From contig LS997563.1 in assembly GCA_000469685.2 (NCBI GenBank), forward strand, positions 41,270,468-41,334,467: DNA of 64,000 nt, written 5' to 3'. The translations under genes were made by a program, and so were the position numbers. This document shows, in pieces, positions 13,501-24,119 of the stretch. Position 1 is the first letter of the stretch, and each line of letters begins with the position of its first letter. The notes beneath the pieces are model-generated. The model did no database searches and was not told where the DNA came from. It saw only the letters and a program-made list of their open reading frames with translations. Origin of the DNA: Haemonchus contortus (lineage: Eukaryota > Nematoda > Chromadorea > Rhabditida > Trichostrongylidae).

Positions 13501-15602
13501 ATCAGTCGGTGCAGAGAGGAGAAAAGCAGTTTTTTCGTGGCACTGAGCGGAAAGATTTTCTTGAAGTAAAAGTTAGTCACAAAGTAGTATGACCTTTGAA
13601 AATTTGGCAATCATGACCGCGAGAACAGTTTTATAGAAATGGAGGAAGTCTGATACAGAAAATTCAAAGGCAAAAACGTCTTCACAATTCTACAACAATC
13701 TCTTAAAATGTCACAAATTGTCAAACGTGACGAGGATAGAGTCTGAAGAGAGGAGAGGAAGAGCCAGTGAATAAAAATACATGTAAGCCATTGATTTCTT
13801 TCCATATGGCCATGAAATCATAAGATGAGCATCTTTGTAATTAGTACGTCAGTCCTTACCAAATAAAAGACTCAAAAGCAGAATATGTGAAATAATAGAG
13901 GCCGCTTTAGTGGACACAAACGTGCGATTTTGTGAGTTTCCAGCCAGACTAATTTTCCAGAGATGGACGTCAAGCTTGATTAACTTCCAGAAAAAGAGGT
14001 ACTAACCGCGAAAAAGTTACAAAGCTCTCCAACATTGTTGAGTTCGACGCGGATTTTGATGAATTTCACCATAAGATCCCTCCAGGTCGTAAACATGGTC
14101 GGTATGGCTGTTGATGAAGGGATAACATCACATTCAAAAGTCCAAAAAGCCAATCTCGGATAAATTATACGCGAAATAACCTGAAGAATAATGAAAAAAT
14201 AATTTTCAAGCATAATATGAGCGAGTAGAGAAGTGAAACGAACCAGGTAGCCACCCGGAGTATGACGACTATCAATGAGTCTGTGCATCAGTGCAAAAGA
14301 ACGATCACTCAGTTTGCGCAACTTTTTGAAATCACGCAAAGTTTCCACAACAGCAACTTTGGTATCTTGGCTACAGTCAATCCTTGCCATGTCCCGCACC
14401 AGCATTGTTGTCATCAAAGGAATTTCAGCATAACTGGACAGTGAGACTGCAAATCCAAGTAAGTTTACTATTTAGGTGCACATGGGCTCAAACACAATCA
14501 CTTACTTTTGCCTAGCAGCACGAATAACGATTCACTCGCCTCTTCGAACAGATGCTTGACCTCTCCTTTGTCAAAGGTCCTGGCTACATCAACTTCCTCT
14601 GGAAATGTTTTAACTGAGTAACTACCGAGTAAGCGGCTCGACAGAGTTCTAATACTTGCCTTCGGCCTCATCTTCGTCGACATCCATCTCTTCTTGTCTC
14701 TTCTTCTGCTTCCCCTTTCTTTCAGTTTTGTTCTGAGAGCCGGCTTCACGACAGTCGTATGCCAAGCATCGGTACAGAGAACGGAATACTTGTAGGCATT
14801 TATGAAATGGTTTAGAGTTTATATAAATATGTTACGCTGTGAATTTATAGATATAAGCGAAATCTAGTGCTGGTTATCGGTACCTATACAGGCCGCCATA
14901 AACAAGAAAAAAAAGGAAAGTTTTTAGGAATGAGTGTTACCTGGTAAAGGTAGGGATTGAAGATATGATAGGCTTTCGAGCCCTTTATGCTAGCGAGATG
15001 AAGATAAGAACAAGCCGCGAGAACTCCTCGCTCAACCAATTCGAACATGCTGAAAAGCACACTTTCTTGAAGCAGTAGACGAACACCTTACCAACATTAT
15101 TCGAAGAAATCTAAACAGCACCTGTTTTTGTTGAGAGCCCACTCCAGTGAATACCAAAGTAGGAGGCAAAGTTGCTGACCGGATATCTCGACAGCGATAA
15201 GTTCATTCCATACTTCTGGGTCATCACATTCTTCTTCGAATTGCGCCAGGTTAGTGAGCACTGAATCGAAAATTCAAAGGTAATTAATATAATAAATGAA
15301 TGGGGGCAGTGGTAGAGAAAAGGGATTTGTAAAAGGCCTAATAATGTAACATACACTGTCTGAGACGTGATGTGATGCGAACGTCCTCATAGAATGACGG
15401 AGTGAACACAGAGGATATAGCAGCGAAATCCATGTAATTTCCTTCGACACTGTAGAAATATATGGGGAAATGTAAAAGGTAACCACACAGTAGTAGAACC
15501 AAACAGCCAGTATTACCTCGAGGATGCCCACTCATCGGTGATATCCTCTACAGAGGAAAATTCAGATCGAAGAAAATCGATCAGATGGGCAATTGATCCC
15601 AT
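4569..15602 (-). CDS. hcp-6: Condensin II subunit CAP-D3 (HCP-6/NCAPD3)
   Basis: HEAT-repeat subunit of condensin II, which compacts mitotic chromosomes in the nucleus. About 40 exons give about 1605 residues (human about 1500). The clearest block is the Cnd1-type region near residues 985-1100, with RNNIALVICDLCIRYTSMVD and RKQILQSLTSLIKEQF. Near the end are VEYDIYRFE and an STP site in AMSTPNKPISDV, both matching human CAP-D3. Exons: 15602-15517, 15449-15355, 15260-15122, 15049-14941, 14788-14660, 14598-14506, 14446-14244, 14180-14007, 12512-12405, 12347-12251, 12163-12081, 12022-11886, 11792-11624, 11569-11405, 11344-11249, 11194-11109, 10226-10133, 9981-9896, 9832-9682, 9607-9545, 9483-9380, 9325-9249, 8954-8849, 8794-8640, 8255-8137, 8054-7914, 7854-7742, 7666-7531, 7446-7375, 7313-7217, 7173-7064, 6595-6461, 6407-6324, 6262-6126, 5975-5879, 5824-5624, 5565-5479, 5254-5035, 4973-4897, 4821-4747, 4679-4569. 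Phases agree except at 14788, where the acceptor is one base off. The start is the first ATG, 6 nt after an AG acceptor. The largest intron (12513-14006) holds nothing I recognise. Confidence 0.93.
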
Positions 15603-15610
15603 TATTTCCT
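15603..15610 (-). promoter_or_regulatory. Probable spliced-leader acceptor of hcp-6
   Basis: On the minus strand TTTCTAG ends at 15609 and the ATG follows 6 nt later. No donor for a 5' UTR intron is evident. This spacing is usual for nematode trans-splicing. The use of a leader is inferred. Confidence 0.55.
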
Positions 15611-16013
15611 AGAAATGGGCAGATGAGAACAGAAAGTCCGAATTAAAGACCGACATCAGAAGAGCTCGCATTCATTGATCTGCTCCAATGAACAAAAGAC
15701 ATTCCTTACTAAATTATAAAACACATGCCAAAGAATTTTATGACCACCCGTGGACATGTTAACAAACACCTTCGATTTTCAGCAGAACCGGAATAGGCAG
15801 CCTACACCCGTTCATACTCAACGATACCGCAGTGAAAACCAATGGAAATGCAAGAAAGTTATAACTTTACCAGTTTGGCTATGCACGCTAACGCGCGCAG
15901 TATATGTCGACGGCCACTTATCCACGATGGAGTCATTCAGCGGAATGTTGGATAATCAGAATAATCAGAATATGCTGATAGCATCACGCTCGATATATTT
16001 GAGCACAGTTATT
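15611..16013. other. Intergenic, upstream of hcp-6
   Basis: It should contain the hcp-6 promoter. No specific element is recognised. The composite repeat begins at its right edge. Confidence 0.4.
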
Positions 16014-16902
16014 AGTGGTTCTAGAACGTTTCTGAACAGGGTTATGAAATTTTGATCTAAGCCCGCCCACTTTTGTGCCAACCACGCCCACTTTCAAGAT
16101 TTGACCACATTTGTTCTTTTACACCTTGACCCCTTTTTGCCGCATCCCAGAACGTTTCTGAACAGAGTTATAAATTTTTGATCTAAGCCCCGCCCACTTT
16201 GGCGCCAACCCCGCCCACTTTCGGGATTTGACCACATTTGTTCTTTTACACCTTGACCCCTTTTTGCCGCATCCCAGAACGTTTCCGAACAGAGTTATAA
16301 ATTTTTGGTCTAAGCCCCGCCCACTTTGGTGCTAACCCCGCCCACTTTCGGGATTTGACCACATTTGTTCTTTTACACCTTGACACCTTCTTGCCGCATC
16401 CCAGAACGTTTCTAAACAGAGTTATAAATTTTTGATCTAAGCCCCGCCCACTTTGGCGCCAACCCCGCCCACTTTCGGGATTTGACCACATTTGTTCTTT
16501 TACACCTTGACACCTTTTTGCCGCATCCCAGAACGTTTCCGAACAGAGTTATAAATTTTTGGTCTAAGCCCCGCCCACTTTGGTGCTAATCCCGCCCACT
16601 TTCGGGATTTGACCACATTTGTTCTTTTACACCTTGACACCTTTTTGCCGCATCCCAGAACGTTTCTGAACAGAGTTATAAATTTTTGGTCTAAGCCCCG
16701 CCCACTTTGGTGCTAACCCCGCCCACTTTTAGGATTTGACCACATTTGTTCTTTTACACCTTGACACCTTTTTGCCGCATCCCAGAACATTTCTGAACAG
16801 AAATATAAATTTTTGGTCTAAGCCCCGCCCACTTTGGTGCTAACCCCGCCCACTTTCGGGATTTGACCACATTTGTCCCATCACCTCTAACCACTTTTTT
16901 TC
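16014..16902 (+). repeat. Seven tandem copies of a 127-bp unit
   Basis: The word CGCATCCCAG recurs at 16141, 16268, 16395, 16522, 16649 and 16776, each exactly 127 bp apart. Units start at about 16014 and the last ends near 16902. Each unit has two CCGCCCACTTT-like boxes and TTTGACCACATTTG. The first unit and the last are the most diverged, as in arrays homogenised from the centre. Open frames here are repeats of the unit and not genes. Confidence 0.93.
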
Positions 16903-17430
16903 CGCATTCTATAACTTTTCCGAACGAAGTTACACTCATTTTTGAAAAGTAGCTTTCACCTCAACGCACGCCCCGCCCCTCGTGGGCGGAGCTTCGCTAA
17001 GCTTACGTATGCCCAGCACGCATAAGGCCTTGCTCACTCTTTTTATTTCATTTCCTGGCCTCGACGCCTTCGTTAAATCGAGTTATGAATCTCTGTGGTA
17101 AGTACCGCCCACTGCGAGAACGCTCCGCCCACCGCCGGTAAGTTTCCTTTACTTTGATTGTTGACCCATACCTCACCTTTGCACATTTTTTCCCGGTGTC
17201 TGGAATGTTATGAGACCGAATTAGGAGAATTTGCCCATGACCCCGCCCAATTCCGACGCATGCCCCGCCCCTTGGGGGCGGAGCTCCGCTGGGCTCACGT
17301 GTGCTCTGTTGGTCTTGCCCTATGCTCAACCCATTCCAAACTTGACCCGACCTCTCCAGGTGTTCCTTCATGTAGTATCGAATTTCGTGACAGACAGACA
17401 GACAGACGCGAGCGCTTTATATATAGTAAG
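16014..17430 (+). mobile_element. Composite dispersed repeat, copy 1
   Basis: Unclassified element in two copies in this window (the other is at about 24120-25056). Order: seven tandem 127-bp units; a unique part with GC-rich palindromes near 16973-16990 and 17263-17285 (CCCGCCCC...GGGCGG type); a polypyrimidine-rich part; an (ACAG)n run ending near 17406; and TTATATATAG at 17417-17426. No credible protein is encoded, so it is non-autonomous. The microsatellite plus TATATATAG end resembles 3' tails of target-primed retroelements, which is an inference. I could not define the left end or target-site duplications. Confidence 0.7.
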
Positions 17431-17518
17431 GACACTTCTGCAGCTCCAATAAGTTTCACTTCCCCACTACTTACTTCAACAGGCGTGAATTTTCACCATT
17501 ATACTACCGAGAACGCCT

Positions 17519-17770
17519 AGAGGGCAGGGTGCATTAAGAAGTAATGCACGAGCGTCAACCACGGATCGAACTCCGGATTAAAGGCTGTCTAAACTGATCG
17601 AGCCTCTCTTCCTTCGGGATCGGTTCCGGGGTTCCAGACTCGTTTGAGAGGTTAAAAGAAATGAGCTGCAAATGGTTGGCTACTGCAAGTCATTGCATAG
17701 GCCACGCACCCATTCAAAATGCCACAACGAATGTAATGGAAGTCGAGCGCGAGACGCTTCCAAAGACAGA
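17519..17770 (+). mobile_element. tRNA-derived SINE, copy 2 (diverged)
   Basis: It aligns by eye along its length with the better-preserved copy at 45835-46095, in the opposite orientation. Shared words include CCAGACTCGT, AAAAG and AGGCCAC. Its B box is decayed (GGATCGAACTC against GGTTCGAATCC). No coding capacity. Confidence 0.6.
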
Positions 17771-18404
17771 AAAAATTAACACCGAGTTTTTCCTTCATCC
17801 CTTCCAGAACTCTTCGATCATAAATTACCCATTGTTCAGTTGAAGTTGATGAAAATGCAGTTGGGTAAAGAGAAGGGCCACCCTTATTAATATTGAGCGC
17901 TAGAGCGCCAAGAGGAGTGGAATCTGATTTTGCTTTTCATATTCATTCTGCGGCTCATAATCAAAGGAAAGTAAGCCTTGGGAAGTATAGAAAACTGGGA
18001 TGGGTCAGGTGATCATATCAGACAAAAAGCTGGGATGTAATGGGTTCAAAAGGTTTGAAAGGAGTACCGGGGTGGGTTCAAAAGACTTACCCCCTCCCAC
18101 CCCATACTCCATCCCTTCTAAAGCTCTGGTAAAAAACAGTATTTTCCCGGCTAAGAAAGTTCCTGAGCCTTATGGACTCACGAAATCGGCTACCCCTCAT
18201 TTACTGCGCTATACTCCTCAACGTTGGAGGAAAATCCTGCCCACCCCACTACATTCTCACCAAAAAGTTTTGTGATGGAACAAACTGTTCATAGAAATAA
18301 GTTCTATGACAACCTTTCGAATAACATTAATGGGGCTGTTGCTCAAACTGCACTAGAATTCAACAGAGCTAGCAAACATTAGCAACATGATAATGAATGC
18401 TTGA
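17771..18404. other. Intergenic between SINE and RTE element
   Basis: No gene or further repeat recognised in this stretch. Confidence 0.4.
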
Positions 18405-18417
18405 TTAATCACCTGTA

Positions 18418-19047
18418 TCACCTGTCGTCCCGTTGATCATCGACTTCCTCGAGCGGGCGCCAGTAACGTCTCCATTCGTCCCTGTCACGAGCCAAAGTGG
18501 TCCAGTGAATCGTTCTCGCTTCAGGGACACGAGGTTCAACATTCCTTTCGTTCAGAGTTTTCGTGAAGAAGTCTGACCATCTCGTTGGCGGCCTTCCTGG
18601 AGTTCGTTTGATGTCCCGAGGGATCCAGTCAGTAACCGCCCTGGTCCAACGGTCATCACTATATCGCATAACGTGTCCGGCCCACCTGATCTTCGATTTC
18701 TTGGCGTAATCAATGGCATCCCTGATCTTCGTTCGGTGACGGAGCTCGGAACTCCGGATTCCCTTCTGCACTTGCGTGTATAGGGAAATTCCGAGCATCG
18801 TCCTTTCCAAAGCGCGTTGAATAACGCTGACAGCATGCTCATCCTGCTTTCGTAGAGTCCAGGTCTCCGAGGCGTACGTCAAAGCAGGAAGGACAGCAGT
18901 GTCGAAAAGGTGAGCGCGGAGCCGGATGTTCTTTGTCTTCTTCGCTACTCCCTCGATATTCTTAAATGCTCCCCACGCGGCGCGTTTCCTTCTGCACAGC
19001 TCTGGAGCTAGGTCGTTCATCATGTTGACTTCCCGACCTAGATACAC
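18418..19047 (-). pseudogene. RTE C-terminal segment
   Basis: 209 residues that continue the reverse transcriptase in another frame, starting [19 protein letters not shown] and ending [18 protein letters not shown] before TGA. It holds the thumb and C-terminal part typical of nematode RTE proteins. It has no start of its own and is separated from the RT segment only by the frameshift. Confidence 0.9.
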
Positions 19048-19051
19048 ATAG

Positions 19052-20179
19052 CTAGAGCATATTCGTTCCGTTTAACGTGAAAGGAGCATCAGGTACCAAT
19101 CCGTTTCTCATGAACATCGTCTTCGTTAGGTTCAGCCTCAAGCCGATCTTTCCACAAGCACTATCAAACTCGGCCAGCATTCGTTCCGCCTGCTCGATGT
19201 TCGGTGTTACAAGCACGATGTCGTCTGCAAAGCGGAGGTGATGTAGGAAGCGGCCGTCGACCTTCACTCCCAAGTCTTCCCATTCCAAATGACGCATGAT
19301 ATTCTCGAGGGCGGCACTGAAAAGTTTGGGCGAAATAGTATCGCCTTGCCGAACACCTCTCTTCACGTTGACAATGACTTCCTTATAGAATGGTGAAATC
19401 CTGGTCGTGAAGTTATCGTAGAGCTCACGAAGCATCCTTATATATTGCGTAGGAACACCCTGGTTACCCAGGGCTTCAATTACCGCTTCTGTCTCGACGG
19501 TATCAAAGGCTTTCTTTAAATCGATGAACGTAAGACATAGCGGCATTTTGTACTCTCGCGATACTTCAATGAGCCTTGTTAGGGTGTGGATATGATCGAT
19601 TGTACTGAACCCTCTCCGAAACCCTGCTTGCTCGCATGGCTGTCCTTCATCTAATGTTCTGCCAATCCTGTTTAGGATGACACGAGTGAAAAGCTTGTAG
19701 ATTACGGACAGCAGGCAGATTGGGCGATAGTTGCCAATATCGTCTGGATCTCCCTTTTTGTACAGCAACACAGTCTTGCTAGTTTTCCACGACGTGGGCA
19801 CTTTGCATTCCGACAGGTACCGTGTGAAGAGCCTAGCCAGAGTTTTGATGATGACCGGAGGCATATTCTTCAGATGTTCTGGTTTGATCCTATCGGGACC
19901 GGGCGCTGTACAGTTCTTCATCGACGTGATGGCATGTCGTATTTCGGAAGGGAGAACCGAAGGAGCGATATATTCGTCTTGCCTAAGATGGTGAGTAGGT
20001 AGGTTGACGTGGCTGTCGAAGAGATCCGAGTAGAAGTCGTAGATGACCTTCTCCATTGCCCTCCGTGATGCAGTAACGGTTCCGTCAGGACGACGAAGGG
20101 AGGTCATCTTGGTCTTGTAATTGGCGAAGCTCCGTCGGGCTTTGCGTATGCTCTTTCCGGCCTCGGCGGCTTCGTCCAT
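19052..20179 (-). pseudogene. RTE reverse transcriptase segment
   Basis: 375 residues after the first Met, and the frame is open back to 20251. Visible motifs: LLYKKGDPDDIGNYRPICLL, AGFRRGFSTIDHI, FIDLKKAFDTV, GVRQGD and the catalytic FADD (codons 19220-19231). It ends at TAG 19052-19054 just after TLNGTN, where a short deletion shifts the frame. The rest of the protein continues at 19047. Confidence 0.92.
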
Positions 20180-20251
20180 GACTGCTGCTCTTCTCTCTTT
20201 CAGATCTTCCTTTATCGCTTCTCTGCATAGCTTCGCAAGTTCGGACGTTTG

Positions 20252-21325
20252 TTAATAATTGCCTGTGGCTCGCGCGATTCCACGCTGGCGTATCAGCTCG
20301 AGAGTCTTCGAGGAGAGTCGTCTCTTGGCTTCTTGTAAACTCTCTGCTTTCGTAGCACTATCGTGAAGATGTTCGACGAGCCGGTTGTATTCTTCGTCGA
20401 TGTTGTCGATAACGGAATCCTCCCACTTACTCGCGAGGGAAGCGAAGTGGTCCCAGTTGATGGAGGTCTTGGGACTTCGTTTCCGAAACTTCATAGCTCT
20501 CTCCCCACGCACTGAGAAGCGGAAACTAGCGCGGAGGAGACGATGGTCCGATCCCGTGTAGAACTTCGGAACAACAGCGACGTCGGTCAGGCAAAATCTC
20601 CTATTGAAGATGATGTAGTCTATTTCATTATGGAACTGTCCACCAGGTGACTCCCATGTCCATCTTAAATGAGAGGGCTTCTGGAACTGTGAGTTACCAT
20701 GGATGGTGTGGGTCGTCATGATAAACTCGGACAGCCTTTCACCCTGCTCATTCCATTCCACTCCGTGAGTCCCGATGTGAAGCTCTTCAGCCGTTCTTCT
20801 GGGGCCAATCTTGGCGTTAAAATCACCGACGATGACCTTGAAGAAAGTGTGGTCCTCTCTGTAGAGCTTCTCCAGATCCATATAAAACGCTTCCAACTCC
20901 TCTTCTTCGTAGCTCGATGTTGGTGCGTAAGCAACGAAGATGGTTAGAGCTGGGGTTGGGCCACATCTCCTTAATCGCAAACGTCCGATTCGGGTTGTTA
21001 AGCTTTCGTACGAATCGATGTTCATGGCCAAGTGCGTGTTGACGAGGACACCTACGCCGCCGACGCCTCTACTGTCGCATGTTCCAAGGAACAGTTCTTC
21101 TCCAGTCTCAAACACAGCGTGCAGCGGGCGATGCCTTCTCGTCTCGGTCAGTCCGATGACGTCGTACTTGATCTTCCTAGCTTGCATCATCAGGTCTTCT
21201 ATACACGCTTCCGATGCAAGCGTCCGTGCGTTGAAAGTACAAATCGCCATCTTAGTCCTTCTCCTTTTGGGCAGCCTGTTTTGGCCCTGAGATTTTAGCA
21301 GCCTCTCCCGAGCGGTCCTACCCAA
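20252..21325 (-). CDS. RTE endonuclease segment
   Basis: 357 residues. The endonuclease motifs are visible: FNARTLA near the start, GLTETR, VGDFNAKIG, NEIDYIIFN and the catalytic SDHRLL. The enzyme nicks target DNA so that reverse transcription can be primed in place. It ends at an in-frame TAA. The same frame continues without interruption into the reverse transcriptase at 20251-20180, so this is one ORF split by a nonsense change. Confidence 0.9.
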   Translation of the reverse strand: MGRTARERLLKSQGQNRLPKRRRTKMAICTFNARTLASEACIEDLMMQARKIKYDVIGLTETRRHRPLHAVFETGEELFLGTCDSRGVGGVGVLVNTHLAMNIDSYESLTTRIGRLRLRRCGPTPALTIFVAYAPTSSYEEEELEAFYMDLEKLYREDHTFFKVIVGDFNAKIGPRRTAEELHIGTHGVEWNEQGERLSEFIMTTHTIHGNSQFQKPSHLRWTWESPGGQFHNEIDYIIFNRRFCLTDVAVVPKFYTGSDHRLLRASFRFSVRGERAMKFRKRSPKTSINWDHFASLASKWEDSVIDNIDEEYNRLVEHLHDSATKAESLQEAKRRLSSKTLELIRQRGIARATGNY

Positions 21326-21720
21326 CGCTGCCGTATTGGGGGCTCCCTCAGGTTCAGGGGAATGAGGCCCATTTCTATTACTGTTTTTGGCGTGAAAATA
21401 CCCAACGTGCAGCTTGCCAGGCTCTGACGTGGGGGCTATTGACTCTGGGGGCTTGCCAGGCTATCCCGAAGTGGACAAGGGGCTTTGTTTTTGGAGGCGG
21501 CCCCGAATCGCCTCCCAAATACTTCCCAGCGTGACTTGTTCGTCACCCGAATGCAAGCTTTTGGCCGAGTCGATGGGCAGGATACCAACTGCACCTACAG
21601 ACTCTCCACACACGTATGCGTGGATCGCCTGCGAATAACAGAGGGTATATCGACCCAGCACAGCAGAATCAAGGAGTCCATCCCCTGAATCCACCTGCGT
21701 CTCTGGGAAGTACGCTTGAT

Positions 21721-22959
21721 TAATCATTATGGTTAAATATAAGAAAAGCTTATAGTGACGATGTCGGACAAACACAAGAGGATGGAATACTTTATTGGAG
21801 AGGGTAGCACCCTTTTATACATACACTCTCTCTCTATCATGCTTATCCGCTGATCCCTCTTCATTCTCTTCTCTCAGACATTCATTCACACCCCCACACT
21901 TATATGGAAAAAGTAAAAATCTTTTGTATAGTTGCAAGGAAGTCAAAAAAGGAGGACAGTTTCGTTGAAAGCCTGAAAGACCACTAATTTCTAATCTAAT
22001 AAGCAGTGATACTGAAAAACCGAAATTTCCGACTTTGCGCATCCTTACGGAGCATGCATTGCCAGACGTGCATATCTTGTAAAATACACATTATGCAGAC
22101 TAGATGTATAAGAAAACTGATGTTTCGAAAGCTTGTAGATCACATTGAAATAACTCATTATTAGATGTGAACTTGATTTCGAATACGACTTGTGAATGGA
22201 AATGTATGAGCGGAAACGGAAAAAACAATGAAAACGAATGACAAGTCCATCGAAATGTTAAAATTAATGTGAAAATGACGAAACCGCCAGAGGCAATAGA
22301 AGTAAATACAGCTTTTACCGCAACAAAAATTCAAACTCTTCGATCTCGCGCATCGTTACTGGAGCGCGCATTCGCAAGGGCGCGCGTGAACGACCCTGTT
22401 ATACCTACGGCTGTGAACGTTACCGAGTAAAACTGAGGTATTCCTGCACAAAGGAGGAAGTAGTGTGTCCGAGGAGAGGATAAAGGTGAAAACATACAAT
22501 ACGACAAATATCATGTCATTTTCTGGCTCAAACCTATGAGAAAACTTGTTCGTTTAGGGGGGGGGGGGAGTCCACGAAGGTGCCTTAGATATCTTCCTGA
22601 GACTTGACTGCACAGTAGCAACCCATGCTTTCGTCGAGAAAGTGCGAACATTGTCAAGGCCAAATGATCCCTATGTTGAGGTGCTTTTCACGACTTAGGT
22701 GGGAAGATAAGGGGGTTGGGTATGGAGGGGGGGGGGATTGAATTTTGATTAAAATGGGGAACGACCCCCTAGTCGTGGTACTCCATACTTACAGATTTTG
22801 AGGAAGGCTTTCATTTCCCCATTACTCTCGGAGATATGAAAAGGCAAACTAGGCCACGCTTCCCCACTATTTCAATAACCCTCAACTTGGTCCAGTTATG
22901 TGGGAGGTAATAGTAATGGTGTAATGGAGGTATAAAGCTGTTCCATAGACAAAGCATCA
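21721..22959. other. Non-coding, transposon-rich block
   Basis: No gene recognised. Contains runs of G at 22557-22569 and about 22727-22736. No other structure seen. Confidence 0.4.
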
Positions 22960-23580
22960 CCAAGAAGATAGAAAAAAAAGAGGAAGAGAGAAGGAAAAGG
23001 ATGAAGAGAGGAAAATAGCGGGACTAGCATAACATCGGCAACTTTCTGAATGAAAACAACGGAATGAAGTCCGGAGTGACTGAAGAAGATTTGGGCCAGC
23101 TCATAATCCGTTCGTACAACTGAACTGCGTAAAACCATGGTAGCTGATTCGTAGTCGAGGCGTAGGTTGGTGAAAAGCGAGGAACATTAATATACTCATT
23201 CGGGAAAGACTTTGAGAACTGATCAGCAAACATGATGCTTTGTCATCTGGACTACATACCATAAGGTCTCCACACTTCAGAGACCCGATGCACCCTTTGT
23301 TATGCAATTTTTTATTCAAATATTCGTAAAAGTTCGAATTCCCAGACTCAACAATTTTCTTCTCGATGTTATTCAAGGACTTACTCAAGTGTGTTAGAAA
23401 AATTTCTGAAAATTCATTAATCCTATACCAGTTTCCAGTTCGCCTTGCTTCTTGGAAGAGGCAGTCCCTATGCTCACTCATGTTCCTCAAATAACGTGGT
23501 ACAGGAGCAGACTTGAACGAAGTCACCCCTTCCGAAGGGACATAGTAATCAATGGCAGTGTGCAGTACTGTTAGTTCTGG
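22960..23580 (-). mobile_element. CR1-like non-LTR retrotransposon fragment
   Basis: The minus strand keeps part of the linker that lies between endonuclease and reverse transcriptase in CR1-type elements: TAIDYYVPSEGV, PVPRYLRN, ARRTGNW, KIVESGNSNFYEYLNKKL, then in a second frame FADQFSKSFPNEYINVP and SSSVTPDFIPLFSFRKL. At least one frameshift (near 23230-23260) breaks it. Neither the catalytic RT domain nor the endonuclease is present, so it is a dead, truncated copy. Confidence 0.65.
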
Positions 23581-24119
23581 ACAGAGAGGTCCAGGTTTCT
23601 TTTACTGTTTTTTCTCATGGGAAGAGGACTTTCAATGGAGCTATTTTGATTCTGCCCGGAATGTGTACATTGGCTGCTTAGGGCGCAACTACGAAATGAT
23701 GGGTGCTCTGAATTCTTAAGGAACTTACAAAAGGAACTGTAGCCTGTGAACTTTTCCTTCTCGATCGATTCTGAGTCACCAACTTAGCCACATTCGAAGT
23801 GTGGCGTTGAGGAAACTGAAAATTCACCTGAAGCCTGATTTTTTCATTTTATGGAATACCAGGCGGCTACGCACGCCATTGCGTGCGCTGGGGGCTCTAG
23901 CCATAAAGGACGGAGCTACATAAGCTCCTGATTTTCATTATAAATCTATGCCATTTGAGCCTCTTCCCTAACACTTCTGTAGTGGCCATCATACTTTATG
24001 GGGTTGGGTGTGGCCTTGAATAGTACTCCGATGTATCTAAATCAAATACCTCTGCAGTCCATGTGGTCGAAGAAACTGTGTACTTTGGGCTGTGTGTGGC
24101 CATGAAGAACAACTTTGAA
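23581..24119. other. Non-coding between CR1-like fragment and composite repeat
   Basis: No gene or repeat recognised. Confidence 0.35.

Larger units (their letters stand above)
18405..21720 (-). mobile_element. RTE-type non-LTR retrotransposon, nearly full length
   Basis: One minus-strand element with an apurinic-type endonuclease followed by reverse transcriptase and a conserved C-terminal tail. The 3' end carries a short repeat of the type ACAGGTGAT (about 18405-18425), as is usual for RTE elements that lack poly(A). The 5' part (about 21326-21720) is a leader in which a frame reading RYTLCYSQAIHAYVCGESV stays open. Only two clear lesions separate it from one long reading frame: an in-frame TAA at 20252-20254 and a frameshift near 19052-19070. 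The precise 5' end and target duplications are not resolved. Confidence 0.9.

Noticed and set aside
16246..16939. Open frames of 60-80 codons with repeated WSNPESGRGW-like text
   Set aside because: They are translations of the 127-bp tandem units and repeat with the same period.
19731..19994. Plus-strand open frames opposite the RTE element
   Set aside because: Mirror frames of the reverse transcriptase with no independent content.
22557..22569. Long G or C runs (also 22727-22736, 37294-37306, 54209-54219) as quadruplex or replication signals
   Set aside because: Single homopolymer runs without the spaced pattern; they are also places where assemblies often err.
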